From JBBRLA01 sp038231615 (GTDB lineage Bacteria; Myxococcota_A; Polyangia; Palsa-1104; JAEUJZ01), in assembly GCA_038231615.1 (NCBI GenBank), contig JBBRLA010000038.1, positions 1 to 23,484 on the forward strand: a DNA stretch of 23,484 bases, read 5' to 3'. Positions 1 through 5,909 of the stretch are shown here, in pieces. The position numbers and the translations under genes are program-made. The first letter of the stretch is position 1, and every line of letters starts with the position of its first letter. A model generated the notes under the pieces. The model searched no databases. It saw nothing but the letters and a program-made list of their open reading frames with translations, and was not told the origin of the DNA.

Positions 1-76
1 TGAGACCCGGGAGCTTGCTCGCGACGTGGAGCTGATGGCGAAGTCAGAAGCAGCCCCTCAAAACCCCCAGCAATAG
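1..76 (+). CDS. 3' end of an unidentified protein (partial)
   Basis: An open frame enters from the left edge and ends at TAG 74-76. Only about 24 residues are visible, starting ETRELARDVEL and ending in a Gln/Pro-rich tail (APQNPQQ). The charged, helical-looking stretch followed by a disordered tail is typical of a protein C-terminus but does not identify a family. The strong terminator directly downstream supports this being a real gene end. Confidence 0.55.
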   Translation, partial: ETRELARDVELMAKSEAAPQNPQQ

Positions 77-88
77 CCCTTCGCGAAA

Positions 89-124
89 TGGCTGCCCGGT
101 TCTGTGGGCAGCCAACATTTTTCT
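89..124 (+). terminator. Rho-independent terminator
   Basis: An 8-bp perfect inverted repeat (GGCTGCCC at 90-97, GGGCAGCC at 106-113, 8-base loop) is extended by a T-A pair and followed by a T-rich run (117-124). It sits 13 bases after the stop codon of the partial gene, as expected for its terminator, and separates that gene from the one starting at 159. Confidence 0.8.
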
Positions 125-129
125 TGCAC

Positions 130-157
130 CCGTTATTTTTTCCTGACTAGATAACGG
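130..157. promoter_or_regulatory. Inverted repeat abutting the start codon at 159
   Basis: CCGTTAT (130-136) and ATAACGG (151-157) form a 7-bp perfect inverted repeat with a 14-base spacer. The right arm ends one base before the ATG at 159, where a ribosome binding site would normally lie. It could be an operator or an RNA hairpin limiting translation. No Shine-Dalgarno sequence is visible between it and the ATG. Confidence 0.45.
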
Positions 158-158
158 C

Positions 159-848
159 ATGCAAGACGCGCCAAATCAGAGCAGAGTAGAGGCCCTACTG
201 GCCGCATTTCGCCCAGGCGGGGCGGCCATGGTCGGCGAACTGGCCAGGGAGACTGGGTTAAGCCTGGAGGTTCTCGGCAAGCGATACGGAACGCACCGAA
301 AGCCCGTCACGGTGAGGTGGATCTGCGACGGCGCGGCACGTCTTCTCAGACTCGATTCAACCCGCCTCACCTCTTACATCTTCGGCACGGACGAAGCTGA
401 GATGAAAGAAAGGCTTGAATGGCTGCAAACCTGCCGGAAGTGCAGTCACTGCCGGATGCTCTTCGCCCCGCAGGACTTCATCTTGCGCGGCTCCCTTTGC
501 AAGCGTTGTGCGCGTGTCGCCAAGACACCCGCTATCGGGCGCTGGGAAGCTGCTGTTGAGGCGAAAATCAGTGACGCGCCCGCCTGGCTGCATGACGCCT
601 GGGAACAGGCCAAGCACTCCATGGGGGCGATCACCTGGACGATGCTAAGCGATATCAGCGGGCGCCCTCTTCAGGAAGTCCGGGCGGCCTGGGAGGCAGC
701 CGGCCTACCAGACCGCCCCGCCCGGCCGCGGGTGCATAAGAGAGGCGCGGTTCTGGCCCTGCTCCTGGGCCTGTCGCTTCTCAAACAGGAGGCGCAGGCA
801 GGATCCGGGACGTCCGACAATATACATTATCGGCAATTTTGCTATTGA
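159..848 (+). CDS. Unknown Cys-rich, zinc-ribbon-like protein
   Basis: I do not recognise this 229-residue protein. Its middle holds five cysteines, C92-x2-C95-x2-C98-x15-C114-x2-C117, spaced as in a zinc ribbon. The N-terminal 90 residues are mixed helical and basic (KRYGTHRKP around 41-49) and could bind nucleic acid, but no helix-turn-helix is certain. The part after the ribbon is Trp-rich and helical, and residues 197-208 form a short hydrophobic patch after a basic stretch. There is no signal peptide. The start is uncertain: the ATG at 159 has no ribosome binding site and touches an inverted repeat, while an in-frame ATG at 228 follows a G-rich stretch and would remove 23 residues. The region before it is A/T-richer than most of the window. 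It could be a regulator or a nucleic-acid-associated protein; this is inference. Confidence 0.65.
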   Translation: MQDAPNQSRVEALLAAFRPGGAAMVGELARETGLSLEVLGKRYGTHRKPVTVRWICDGAARLLRLDSTRLTSYIFGTDEAEMKERLEWLQTCRKCSHCRMLFAPQDFILRGSLCKRCARVAKTPAIGRWEAAVEAKISDAPAWLHDAWEQAKHSMGAITWTMLSDISGRPLQEVRAAWEAAGLPDRPARPRVHKRGAVLALLLGLSLLKQEAQAGSGTSDNIHYRQFCY

Positions 849-865
849 TACGGCTCCTGCTGGCC

Positions 866-886
866 ATCGCCACTCCAATTGGCGAT
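866..886 (+). promoter_or_regulatory. Hairpin just before the start codon at 893
   Basis: ATCGCCA (866-872) and TGGCGAT (880-886) form a 7-bp perfect stem with a 7-base loop, ending six bases before the ATG at 893. It occupies the place of a ribosome binding site. It has no T-tract, so a terminator for the preceding gene (stop 846-848) is unlikely. A translational control hairpin or an operator is possible. Confidence 0.35.
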
Positions 887-892
887 AATAGA

Positions 893-1462
893 ATGATGCA
901 ACGTCATGCTCGTGCCCCAGCTCTTCGGAATTTTTCCGTGGCCGCTGGGTTGAGCTTGCTGGCCTGCCAGAATCCGCACCCGTCGAGAGCGCCAGAGGCT
1001 GCACTGCCCGCCGAACCCGCTTCTCCTCAGTTCATCGACGATGGCTTCTCCCGGCTTTATCAGATTTTCCTCCGTCGTACCTTGACCAGCCGGCAAAAGA
1101 CCGAGCGCTGGGTCCGCGAGTACAAGTCCCACTGGGTCCACTGGACCGGTCAGTTGGTCGCCTTCAGTCCCACCGGCCTGAAATTCAAGCACATCCAGAG
1201 CACCGTCACCTTTGACGTCTCCGTCATCGTGAATCAGCCGCAACGCGGCCAGTTGCGCACGGCACTCAAGATTGGAAAATTTTACACCTACATAGCCCGA
1301 CTGGATAGCTACGATGACGTGTTCCGCACCCTCTACTTCGACCAGGGGGTAATCCTCAAGCCCAGTCCCGAGGGTGTCCCTGGCCAACTGGTTCCCATGC
1401 CACCTCCGCTTCCGTCTGCCGGGGTCCCGCCAAAGACCGCTCCCGCGCGAATGCCGGAGTGA
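893..1462 (+). CDS. Small lipoprotein, possible OB-fold
   Basis: The 189-residue product begins with a short basic region, a hydrophobic core and the lipobox LLAC with C25, so it should be a lipid-anchored envelope protein. A Pro/Ala-rich linker follows (26-48), then a compact domain of about 110 residues. The pattern W-x-G near 84-86, then TFDV near 106-109 and a closing strand before DQG (150-152), resembles a small beta-barrel of the OB-fold/tRNA_anti-like kind. The last 30 residues are Pro-rich. The frame also opens upstream at a TTG (839), but that would put a charged, non-signal extension before the signal peptide, so 893 (or the adjacent ATG at 896) is preferred. Its stop overlaps an upstream GTG of the next frame. 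I cannot name a function. Confidence 0.75.
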   Translation: MMQRHARAPALRNFSVAAGLSLLACQNPHPSRAPEAALPAEPASPQFIDDGFSRLYQIFLRRTLTSRQKTERWVREYKSHWVHWTGQLVAFSPTGLKFKHIQSTVTFDVSVIVNQPQRGQLRTALKIGKFYTYIARLDSYDDVFRTLYFDQGVILKPSPEGVPGQLVPMPPPLPSAGVPPKTAPARMPE

Positions 1463-1513
1463 CCCCCGTGAGACGCGCCATCCTTTTCGCTTTTTCTGTA
1501 TCTAAGCAAAGCC

Positions 1514-1542
1514 TTGACATGTCACAGCGCGACGCTTATACC
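1514..1542 (+). promoter_or_regulatory. Putative sigma-70 promoter for the pseudo-esterase gene
   Basis: A perfect -35 box TTGACA (1514-1519) is followed after exactly 17 bases by TATACC (1537-1542), a 4/6 match to the -10 box. Transcription would start near 1549, the very base where the preferred ATG begins, which implies a leaderless mRNA. The weak -10 box is the main reservation. Confidence 0.5.
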
Positions 1543-1548
1543 CCTTTG

Positions 1549-3258
1549 ATGAAGAAGCACTGGCTTCTCGGGCGTTTGGGCTTCCTGACCTTGGTTGCCG
1601 CGCTGGTGGGCGCAAGCGAATCGGGCTGCGGCCAGGCAGACGGCTATATCGGGCCGATGGTCAGGCTCACCGGAAGCTTCAATAACTGGGCCAAGGGCGA
1701 GCATGCGCCGGCCCTTTACTGGGATGGCCAGGTCTACCGGGGCGAAGTCATGCTTCCGGGCAACACTCTTCAACTGCGTCTCTACGCCCCCTATTCCGGC
1801 GATCTTTTTGACCTGCGCAGCTTCGTGACCGCCACGCCTTCTGCCATACCCGGCATCCCTTCGATCCTGGCGATTTCCCCGACTTCCGCCCAGGGGGCCA
1901 CCGAGGGCGACGACAGGAATTCCCGCCTGAATACGCCTCTGCCGGCACGGTACGCTTTTGAATTCAATCCAGTTCGCAATCTCCTGCGCATCGATTTCGC
2001 CCAGCACGCCGAGGACCATCAGTCCCCCGCGGTGGCCCAGATCATCACCGCACTGCGTGGTTCCGATCGACTCACGGTTCAAGACCGACAGACCCGTGCC
2101 AGCAATCTCACTCGTGCGCTGAACGACATGGAAGTCGAAATGCCGATGCGGGTCGGCGATGGTCTGGATGACAGCTTGCAGGGGGTCCTGTTCCTGCACC
2201 TCGGCTCGGTCGATCTGCCAGAGCTTTCGGTGGTCGGCGACTTCAATCAATGGAACGAGAGCAGCGACCCCATGTCATTCGCGCTGGATGGCACCATCGC
2301 CTACCTCGGCCGGGTAGCCAACCACATCCGGCTGGAGTACCGCTTCGCCCTCCATGGCCAACGCTCCCGAGACGAGCGCAATGCCGAGATCGTCTGGGAT
2401 GGCGCCTATCTGCCCCCCAACCTCCAGAACCTTCTCGGTGGCAATGTCGGATCTTTCAACTCGGTCGCCTTCACCCCCGGCTACGTGGAGCCAGGGTCGC
2501 ACCTGAAGCTGCTCTCTCTACCCGACGCCGGCCAGCCTTCCGGTGTCTCCTCGCGGGAGGTCTACGTCTACCTTCCGGCTCACTACGAAACACTCTCCGA
2601 CCTCCCCAGCCTCTACATTCACGATGGCAAGGATGCCATTGTCCGCGGGCTCTATAACCAGGCCTTGGACCGGCTCATCCTCAACGGCAAGATCCCGCCC
2701 GTGGTGACCGTCTTCATTCCGGCACAGGACGACGCCAACGCCCGTCTCACCGAGTATGCCAGCCTCAGCGATCCCTACTTCACGGATATTTCCCCCAAGG
2801 CCGACGTGTATGAGGGATTTCTCACCACCGTCGTACCGGCCATCGAGAGTCGCTTCCGCGCTTTGAGTAACCCCTCGTACCGGGCCATGCTGGGCGCAGA
2901 CATGGCGGGCCCGTTGACCTTCCACTTCGCCTGGAAGCAGAAAAGCCCGCTCTTCCTTCGCCTGGCCAGCCAGTCAGGCCGATTCGGCTGGGGGAAGCCG
3001 AGCTACGCCGACCTCATGAAACTGAAGCCGGACAGCGGCATCTTGCCCATCAGGATGAGCTTCGACTGGGCCGACAGTGACAACTTCCAGGTTGCCGCCC
3101 AGGATAACCTCATGGCCGGCCTCTATCCCGGGATAAACAGGTTGACGGTACGGTTCACCAAGCAAATGGCCCCCGCGCCATCGTCCACTCCCTGGGAAAA
3201 CTGGCGTGCCCGCCTGGATGCGAGCTTGACGTTCTTGCTCGGCGACCTGGTCAAGTAG
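1549..3258 (+). CDS. Exported esterase-fold protein with two CBM48-like modules; active site lost
   Basis: The 569-residue product starts MKKHWLLGRLGFL, a Sec-type signal. C27 (sequence SESGC) may be lipidated but the lipobox is poor. Two modules carry the G-x-F-N-x-W motif of CBM48/AMPK-type glycogen-binding domains: GSFNNW (42-47) and GDFNQW (230-235). From about 336 it matches the enterochelin-esterase/esterase D alpha/beta-hydrolase family: REVYVYLPAHY, then YIHDGKD with D359. The nucleophile elbow, usually G-x-S-x-G-G, reads GADMAG with Asp451 in place of Ser. The usual Gly-Gly-His before W-x-x-W-R reads S-S-T, with Thr547 in place of His. It therefore looks catalytically dead, perhaps a glycan-binding protein. 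The frame opens upstream to a GTG at 1459; 1549 is chosen because the signal peptide and the promoter fit it. Confidence 0.8.
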   Translation: MKKHWLLGRLGFLTLVAALVGASESGCGQADGYIGPMVRLTGSFNNWAKGEHAPALYWDGQVYRGEVMLPGNTLQLRLYAPYSGDLFDLRSFVTATPSAIPGIPSILAISPTSAQGATEGDDRNSRLNTPLPARYAFEFNPVRNLLRIDFAQHAEDHQSPAVAQIITALRGSDRLTVQDRQTRASNLTRALNDMEVEMPMRVGDGLDDSLQGVLFLHLGSVDLPELSVVGDFNQWNESSDPMSFALDGTIAYLGRVANHIRLEYRFALHGQRSRDERNAEIVWDGAYLPPNLQNLLGGNVGSFNSVAFTPGYVEPGSHLKLLSLPDAGQPSGVSSREVYVYLPAHYETLSDLPSLYIHDGKDAIVRGLYNQALDRLILNGKIPPVVTVFIPAQDDANARLTEYASLSDPYFTDISPKADVYEGFLTTVVPAIESRFRALSNPSYRAMLGADMAGPLTFHFAWKQKSPLFLRLASQSGRFGWGKPSYADLMKLKPDSGILPIRMSFDWADSDNFQVAAQDNLMAGLYPGINRLTVRFTKQMAPAPSSTPWENWRARLDASLTFLLGDLVK

Positions 3259-3271
3259 CCGTGCCCTCCCC

Positions 3272-3300
3272 TTGCGGCAGCGCCCCTCCCATGTTATGAG
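3272..3300 (+). promoter_or_regulatory. Putative tRNA promoter
   Basis: TTGCGG (3272-3277) and TATGAG (3295-3300) are separated by 17 bases and lie 10 bases before the tRNA. Each box is a partial match (3/6 and 4/6), but the spacing and position are right for a sigma-70 promoter driving the tRNA. Confidence 0.45.
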
Positions 3301-3310
3301 TCTCTTCGAC

Positions 3311-3384
3311 GACTGCGTAGCTCAGCCGGATAGAGCAACTGTTTCCTAAACAGTAGGTCGCGCGTTCGATTCGCGCCGCGGTCA
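3311..3384 (+). tRNA. tRNA-Arg (anticodon CCT)
   Basis: The full cloverleaf can be drawn by eye. The acceptor stem GACTGCG pairs with CGCGGTC (3377-3383), with one G-T pair. The D arm is GCTC/GAGC. The anticodon stem is ACTGT/ACAGT with loop TTCCTAA, giving anticodon CCT (reads AGG, arginine). The T arm is GCGCG-TTCGATT-CGCGC (3360-3376). The discriminator base is A3384. CCA is not encoded. It stands alone between a plus-strand gene and a converging pilin gene, with its own putative promoter. Confidence 0.95.
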
Positions 3385-3412
3385 CTGACGGGGGTGCTGG
3401 TTTTCTAGCAGG

Positions 3413-3426
3413 TCGTGGGACCACGA
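3413..3426. repeat. 14-bp dyad after the tRNA
   Basis: TCGTGG (3413-3418) and CCACGA (3421-3426) form a perfect 6-bp inverted repeat with a 2-base centre, in the 94-base gap between the tRNA and the converging pilin gene. The short centre fits a protein-binding dyad better than an RNA hairpin. No T-tract accompanies it on either strand. Confidence 0.3.
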
Positions 3427-3478
3427 TGGGACCGCTCTCCCAGCCGCAGCGCGGCTCATTAGCCCACCGGGGACGTGC

Positions 3479-4087
3479 CTACTCCGTCTCCAGCGCCGAG
3501 TAGATGCCGGAGCCGCCGGTGACGGGGAAGCCCGCTCCAATCTTGAGCGTGCGCCGGAAGAGAGAATAAATGCTGTCGCAGTTCAAGTCTCCAGAGGCCT
3601 CGATGTCGTATTGATCGCCTCCATGGGAGCCGTCGCCGATGACATTCACCGTCTCGTACGAATAGTAGAAGGGGTCGTCAAGCGAGAAGTTTAGCACCTG
3701 CCAAGTGGGGCCGGTCCAGTTCGCGCTGCCGGGCGCACACTTCTGCCCCGTCTGTCCGCAGCACGTCCCCCGGGCGGGGTTCCAGTCGACGGCCTGAGGA
3801 AAGGTCTTGGGCAGGATTGCTCCGTCGACGGCGGCGTGCTCGGACTCGATGTAGGTGACCGTGGAGTCGTATAGCTTGCGCAGATTGGCGATGGCCTCGG
3901 TAGTGCGGGCACGCCGGATGTACTGAAGGTACGCAGGCACGGCGATGGCCGCCAGCAGTCCGGTGATCGCCACGACGATCATCAGCTCGACGAGCGTGAA
4001 AGCCCGCATGCGCTGTATGTGCGCCATGAGCTTCGTCGAATCGCCGCGGAGAAACATGGACTGAAGTGCATTCAAGAGTCGTTCCAT
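3479..4087 (-). CDS. Type IV pilin-like protein (prepilin-type N-terminus)
   Basis: The 202-residue product carries the prepilin methylation/cleavage signal RAFTLVELMIVVAI, with the expected Glu at +5 (E34) and a long hydrophobic helix (about 30-55). A globular part with four cysteines (109, 110, 117, 170) follows. The predicted cleavage is after residue 29, which is Ala instead of the usual Gly. The Gly/Asp/Asn-rich end GDLNCDSIYSLF is typical of pilin-like proteins from this part of the bacteria. The start at 4087 is supported by GGGGGTGA (4091-4098) on the minus strand, which gives a leader of 29 residues, far longer than the usual 6-10. Internal ATGs at 4057, 4027 and 4009 give shorter leaders but have poorer binding sites. 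No other pilus gene is in the window, so it may be a minor or orphan pilin. Confidence 0.88.
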   Translation of the reverse strand: MERLLNALQSMFLRGDSTKLMAHIQRMRAFTLVELMIVVAITGLLAAIAVPAYLQYIRRARTTEAIANLRKLYDSTVTYIESEHAAVDGAILPKTFPQAVDWNPARGTCCGQTGQKCAPGSANWTGPTWQVLNFSLDDPFYYSYETVNVIGDGSHGGDQYDIEASGDLNCDSIYSLFRRTLKIGAGFPVTGGSGIYSALETE

Positions 4088-4138
4088 GAATCACCCCCAT
4101 AAATTTCAGATACTTGTGAATGTTCCAGTGAGCAGAGT

Positions 4139-4151
4139 GACAAATTTTGTC
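4139..4151. promoter_or_regulatory. 13-bp palindrome upstream of the pilin gene
   Basis: GACAAA-T-TTTGTC is a perfect palindrome 52 bases upstream of the pilin start, in a conspicuously A/T-rich stretch of a GC-rich window. It is a candidate operator for the pilin promoter. I could not define convincing -35/-10 or sigma-54 boxes. Confidence 0.35.
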
Positions 4152-4200
4152 CGTCGAAATGAAAATTTTGCATAGCTACGTCGCTGACGAAAATCCCGGT

Positions 4201-4250
4201 TGGACAAAAAACGTCCGACGGAAGGCCGAGAGGCGCCCCGTCGGACGTGA
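4201..4250 (-). terminator. Rho-independent terminator of the PepSY-like gene
   Basis: ACGTCCGACGG (4211-4221) and CCGTCGGACGT (4238-4248) form a perfect 11-bp stem. Read on the minus strand, the stem is followed by six T residues (4211-4206). It lies 28 bases beyond the stop of the minus-strand gene ending at 4279. Confidence 0.88.
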
Positions 4251-4278
4251 ATCATGAGTGCGGTGGCCCCGATAGCGA

Positions 4279-4938
4279 CTATTCCCTCTCGATGACCTTC
4301 CCATCGCCGGCGATCTTGATCTCCGACTTCTTAGCGCCCGTCTCAAACTGCGCCTCGTAGATGGTGGGCTTGCCGGTGTCGGTGATGGCCTCGATCTTCA
4401 GCAGTTTGCCGTGGCCGAGGTTTTTCTCGACCTGGCTTTTGGCAGCCGTGGGCAGGGTGGACAAAAGAACCACCTCCTCGACCTTGCCCAGTGCGCCGGC
4501 AGGGTCGATGAGCACGACCTTCTGGCGTCCGTTCACATCGAACTCGACCTCGTACTTGATCTTGCCGTCTTGCGTGACCTGGGTACTGCGCACGATCTTC
4601 GCGCCCTGTGCCTGCGCCTCGACGGTCTTGTGCACCGGCGCGGGGAGTTTGTCGGTGTCCACATCGTTTTTCAGCTTGAAGAGCTTTCCGTTGGCATCGA
4701 TCATCAGCCGCCGCTGCTTGCCCCCGGGAAGGGACATCTTGACCTTGTAGCGTACGGCGCCATGCTTGGCATTCTGATCGATGGACACCAGGGTGGCCTG
4801 CTGGCCCTCGGACCGGATGGTCTTCTGGACGGCGGCTGGCAGGCCCTTCAATGTTTCGTCGGCACCCTCAGCGTGGGCGGTGCCCAGCACGAGACATCCG
4901 GCGAGGGTCAGGACGCGTAAACAAGTGGTTGGATTCAT
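4279..4938 (-). CDS. Exported protein of three PepSY-like repeats
   Basis: The 219-residue product has a signal peptide probably cut after AHA (residue 23); LAGC at 12-15 also resembles a lipobox but lies very early. The rest is three similar units of about 58 residues (33-90, 98-155, 162-219). Each begins with LP and a helix (LPAAVQKTI, LPAPVHKTV, LPTAAKSQV), continues with strands (VRYKVKM, IKYEVEF, TIYEAQF) and ends IDANG, IDPAG or IAGDG. This matches the PepSY-like fold of periplasmic proteins, some of which inhibit proteases or bind ligands. The start at 4938 is chosen because GGAGGAA (4943-4949) lies four bases before the ATG; the frame itself opens further upstream. It has its own terminator and is divergent from the amidase gene. 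The exact role is unknown. Confidence 0.85.
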   Translation of the reverse strand: MNPTTCLRVLTLAGCLVLGTAHAEGADETLKGLPAAVQKTIRSEGQQATLVSIDQNAKHGAVRYKVKMSLPGGKQRRLMIDANGKLFKLKNDVDTDKLPAPVHKTVEAQAQGAKIVRSTQVTQDGKIKYEVEFDVNGRQKVVLIDPAGALGKVEEVVLLSTLPTAAKSQVEKNLGHGKLLKIEAITDTGKPTIYEAQFETGAKKSEIKIAGDGKVIERE

Positions 4939-5049
4939 CAGGTTCCTCCGGGCCTCCGGGCGATGGCACGGGGCCTCATCAGATCGGGTTTGGATGCAGG
5001 GTAACGTCGGCGAAGACAGGGGGAATGTTAAGTAACAATTAAGATATTC

Positions 5050-5072
5050 GTCCCGGCTGTCCAGGCCGGGAC
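5050..5072. repeat. 8-bp inverted repeat in a divergent intergenic region
   Basis: GTCCCGGC (5050-5057) and GCCGGGAC (5065-5072) form a perfect stem with a 7-base loop. It lies in the gap between the divergent PepSY-like and amidase genes, so it is more likely an operator or leader hairpin than a terminator. A smaller palindrome (GGCCA/TGGCC) and a tandem GGTC run follow it. Confidence 0.35.
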
Positions 5073-5151
5073 GGCCATGCTGGCCGAGAATCGGTCGGTC
5101 GGTCATGATAAGATACACGGAGCCAGGGCCTTGTGGTCCCGCATCTGACGC

Positions 5152-5157
5152 AGGAGG
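5152..5157 (+). promoter_or_regulatory. Strong ribosome binding site fixing a TTG start
   Basis: AGGAGG lies five bases before TTG 5163-5165. The alternative upstream GTG (5133) has no such site, so this decides the start of the amidase. Confidence 0.8.
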
Positions 5158-5162
5158 CGACA

Positions 5163-5825
5163 TTGGCGACAGAATCTGTCGAGCATGGCATCAGCGGGCC
5201 GCTTTTGGACCCTGGATCGGGACTTGACGAACCGGAGCCGCCCGGACCTGCGCCGGAGCAGGTTTGTGTCCCCGATCCAGCCGATGCCGCTTCAGGCCGC
5301 GCTCCCGAGTACCCCGGCGCGACGCGCTTCGTGGCCGCCAACCCCGTCAACTACCTGCAGTGGACCGGCTGCGATCCGCGCCCGATCGAACGCATCGTCA
5401 TCCACATCACGGACGGGAACCGGCGGATCGACGGACCCATCGGGCACTTCCAGGACCCGAAATCGCAGGTCAGCGCCCATTACCTGGTCGGCCAGGACGG
5501 GCAGGTCGTCCAGATGGTGCGCCACGACGACATCGCCTGGCATGCCCACACCGCCAACGAGACCAGCATTGGCATCGAGCACGTGGCCCGCTCGCCCCGG
5601 GAACTGCAACCCAACGATCCCGGTCTGCCTCTCACCAGGGCACAATATCGCGCTTCGGCGGCCCTTTCGCGCTGGTTGTGCCAGCACTACGGCTTGCCGC
5701 TGGATCGCGACCACATCCAGGGCCACTCCGAGGCGGACCCGACCACCACCCACAAGGACTGTCCCAACCGCATCTGGAACTGGCCCGTCTACATGGCCCT
5801 GGTGAACGGATCCGGGGCATATTGA
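5163..5825 (+). CDS. N-acetylmuramoyl-L-alanine amidase (Amidase_2/PGRP fold)
   Basis: The 220-residue enzyme should cut the bond between N-acetylmuramic acid and L-alanine of the stem peptide in peptidoglycan. The catalytic domain starts near 55. IVIHITDG supplies zinc ligand H81, GIEH (137-140) the family's conserved Glu, GHSE supplies H188, and KDCP gives K198 and C200. The Cys ligand follows the K-x-C-P form of T7 lysozyme and animal PGRPs, in place of the K-x-D-P of AmpD/AmiD. The first 50 residues are acidic, Pro-rich and disordered, and there is no signal peptide or membrane span, so export by Sec is not evident. It could act on recycled cytoplasmic fragments or leave by another route. 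The start is TTG, chosen on the AGGAGG five bases upstream. It converges on the Spy-like gene. Confidence 0.9.
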   Translation: MATESVEHGISGPLLDPGSGLDEPEPPGPAPEQVCVPDPADAASGRAPEYPGATRFVAANPVNYLQWTGCDPRPIERIVIHITDGNRRIDGPIGHFQDPKSQVSAHYLVGQDGQVVQMVRHDDIAWHAHTANETSIGIEHVARSPRELQPNDPGLPLTRAQYRASAALSRWLCQHYGLPLDRDHIQGHSEADPTTTHKDCPNRIWNWPVYMALVNGSGAY

Positions 5826-5857
5826 GCAGGATTCGACAAGTTGGTGAAGTAGAGCCG

Positions 5858-5892
5858 GCTCGTGGGACGCTCCCAAAGGGGGCGGCACGAGC
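5858..5892. terminator. Hairpin between convergent genes, possible bidirectional terminator
   Basis: GCTCGTG (5858-5864) and CACGAGC (5886-5892) enclose a second stem (CGCTCCC/GGGGGCG with one G-T pair), giving a long GC-rich hairpin between the amidase and Spy-like genes. The flanking sequence is only weakly T-rich, so termination is inferred mostly from position. Confidence 0.5.
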
Positions 5893-5909
5893 GGGATAAT
5901 TCTCGTTGT

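Noticed and set aside
3385..3478. Attachment site or integrated element at the tRNA 3' end
   Set aside because: I saw no repeat of the tRNA 3' end elsewhere in the window and no integrase gene.
4088..4200. Sigma-54 promoter for the pilin gene
   Set aside because: No GG-N10-GC element with proper flanks could be found on the minus strand.
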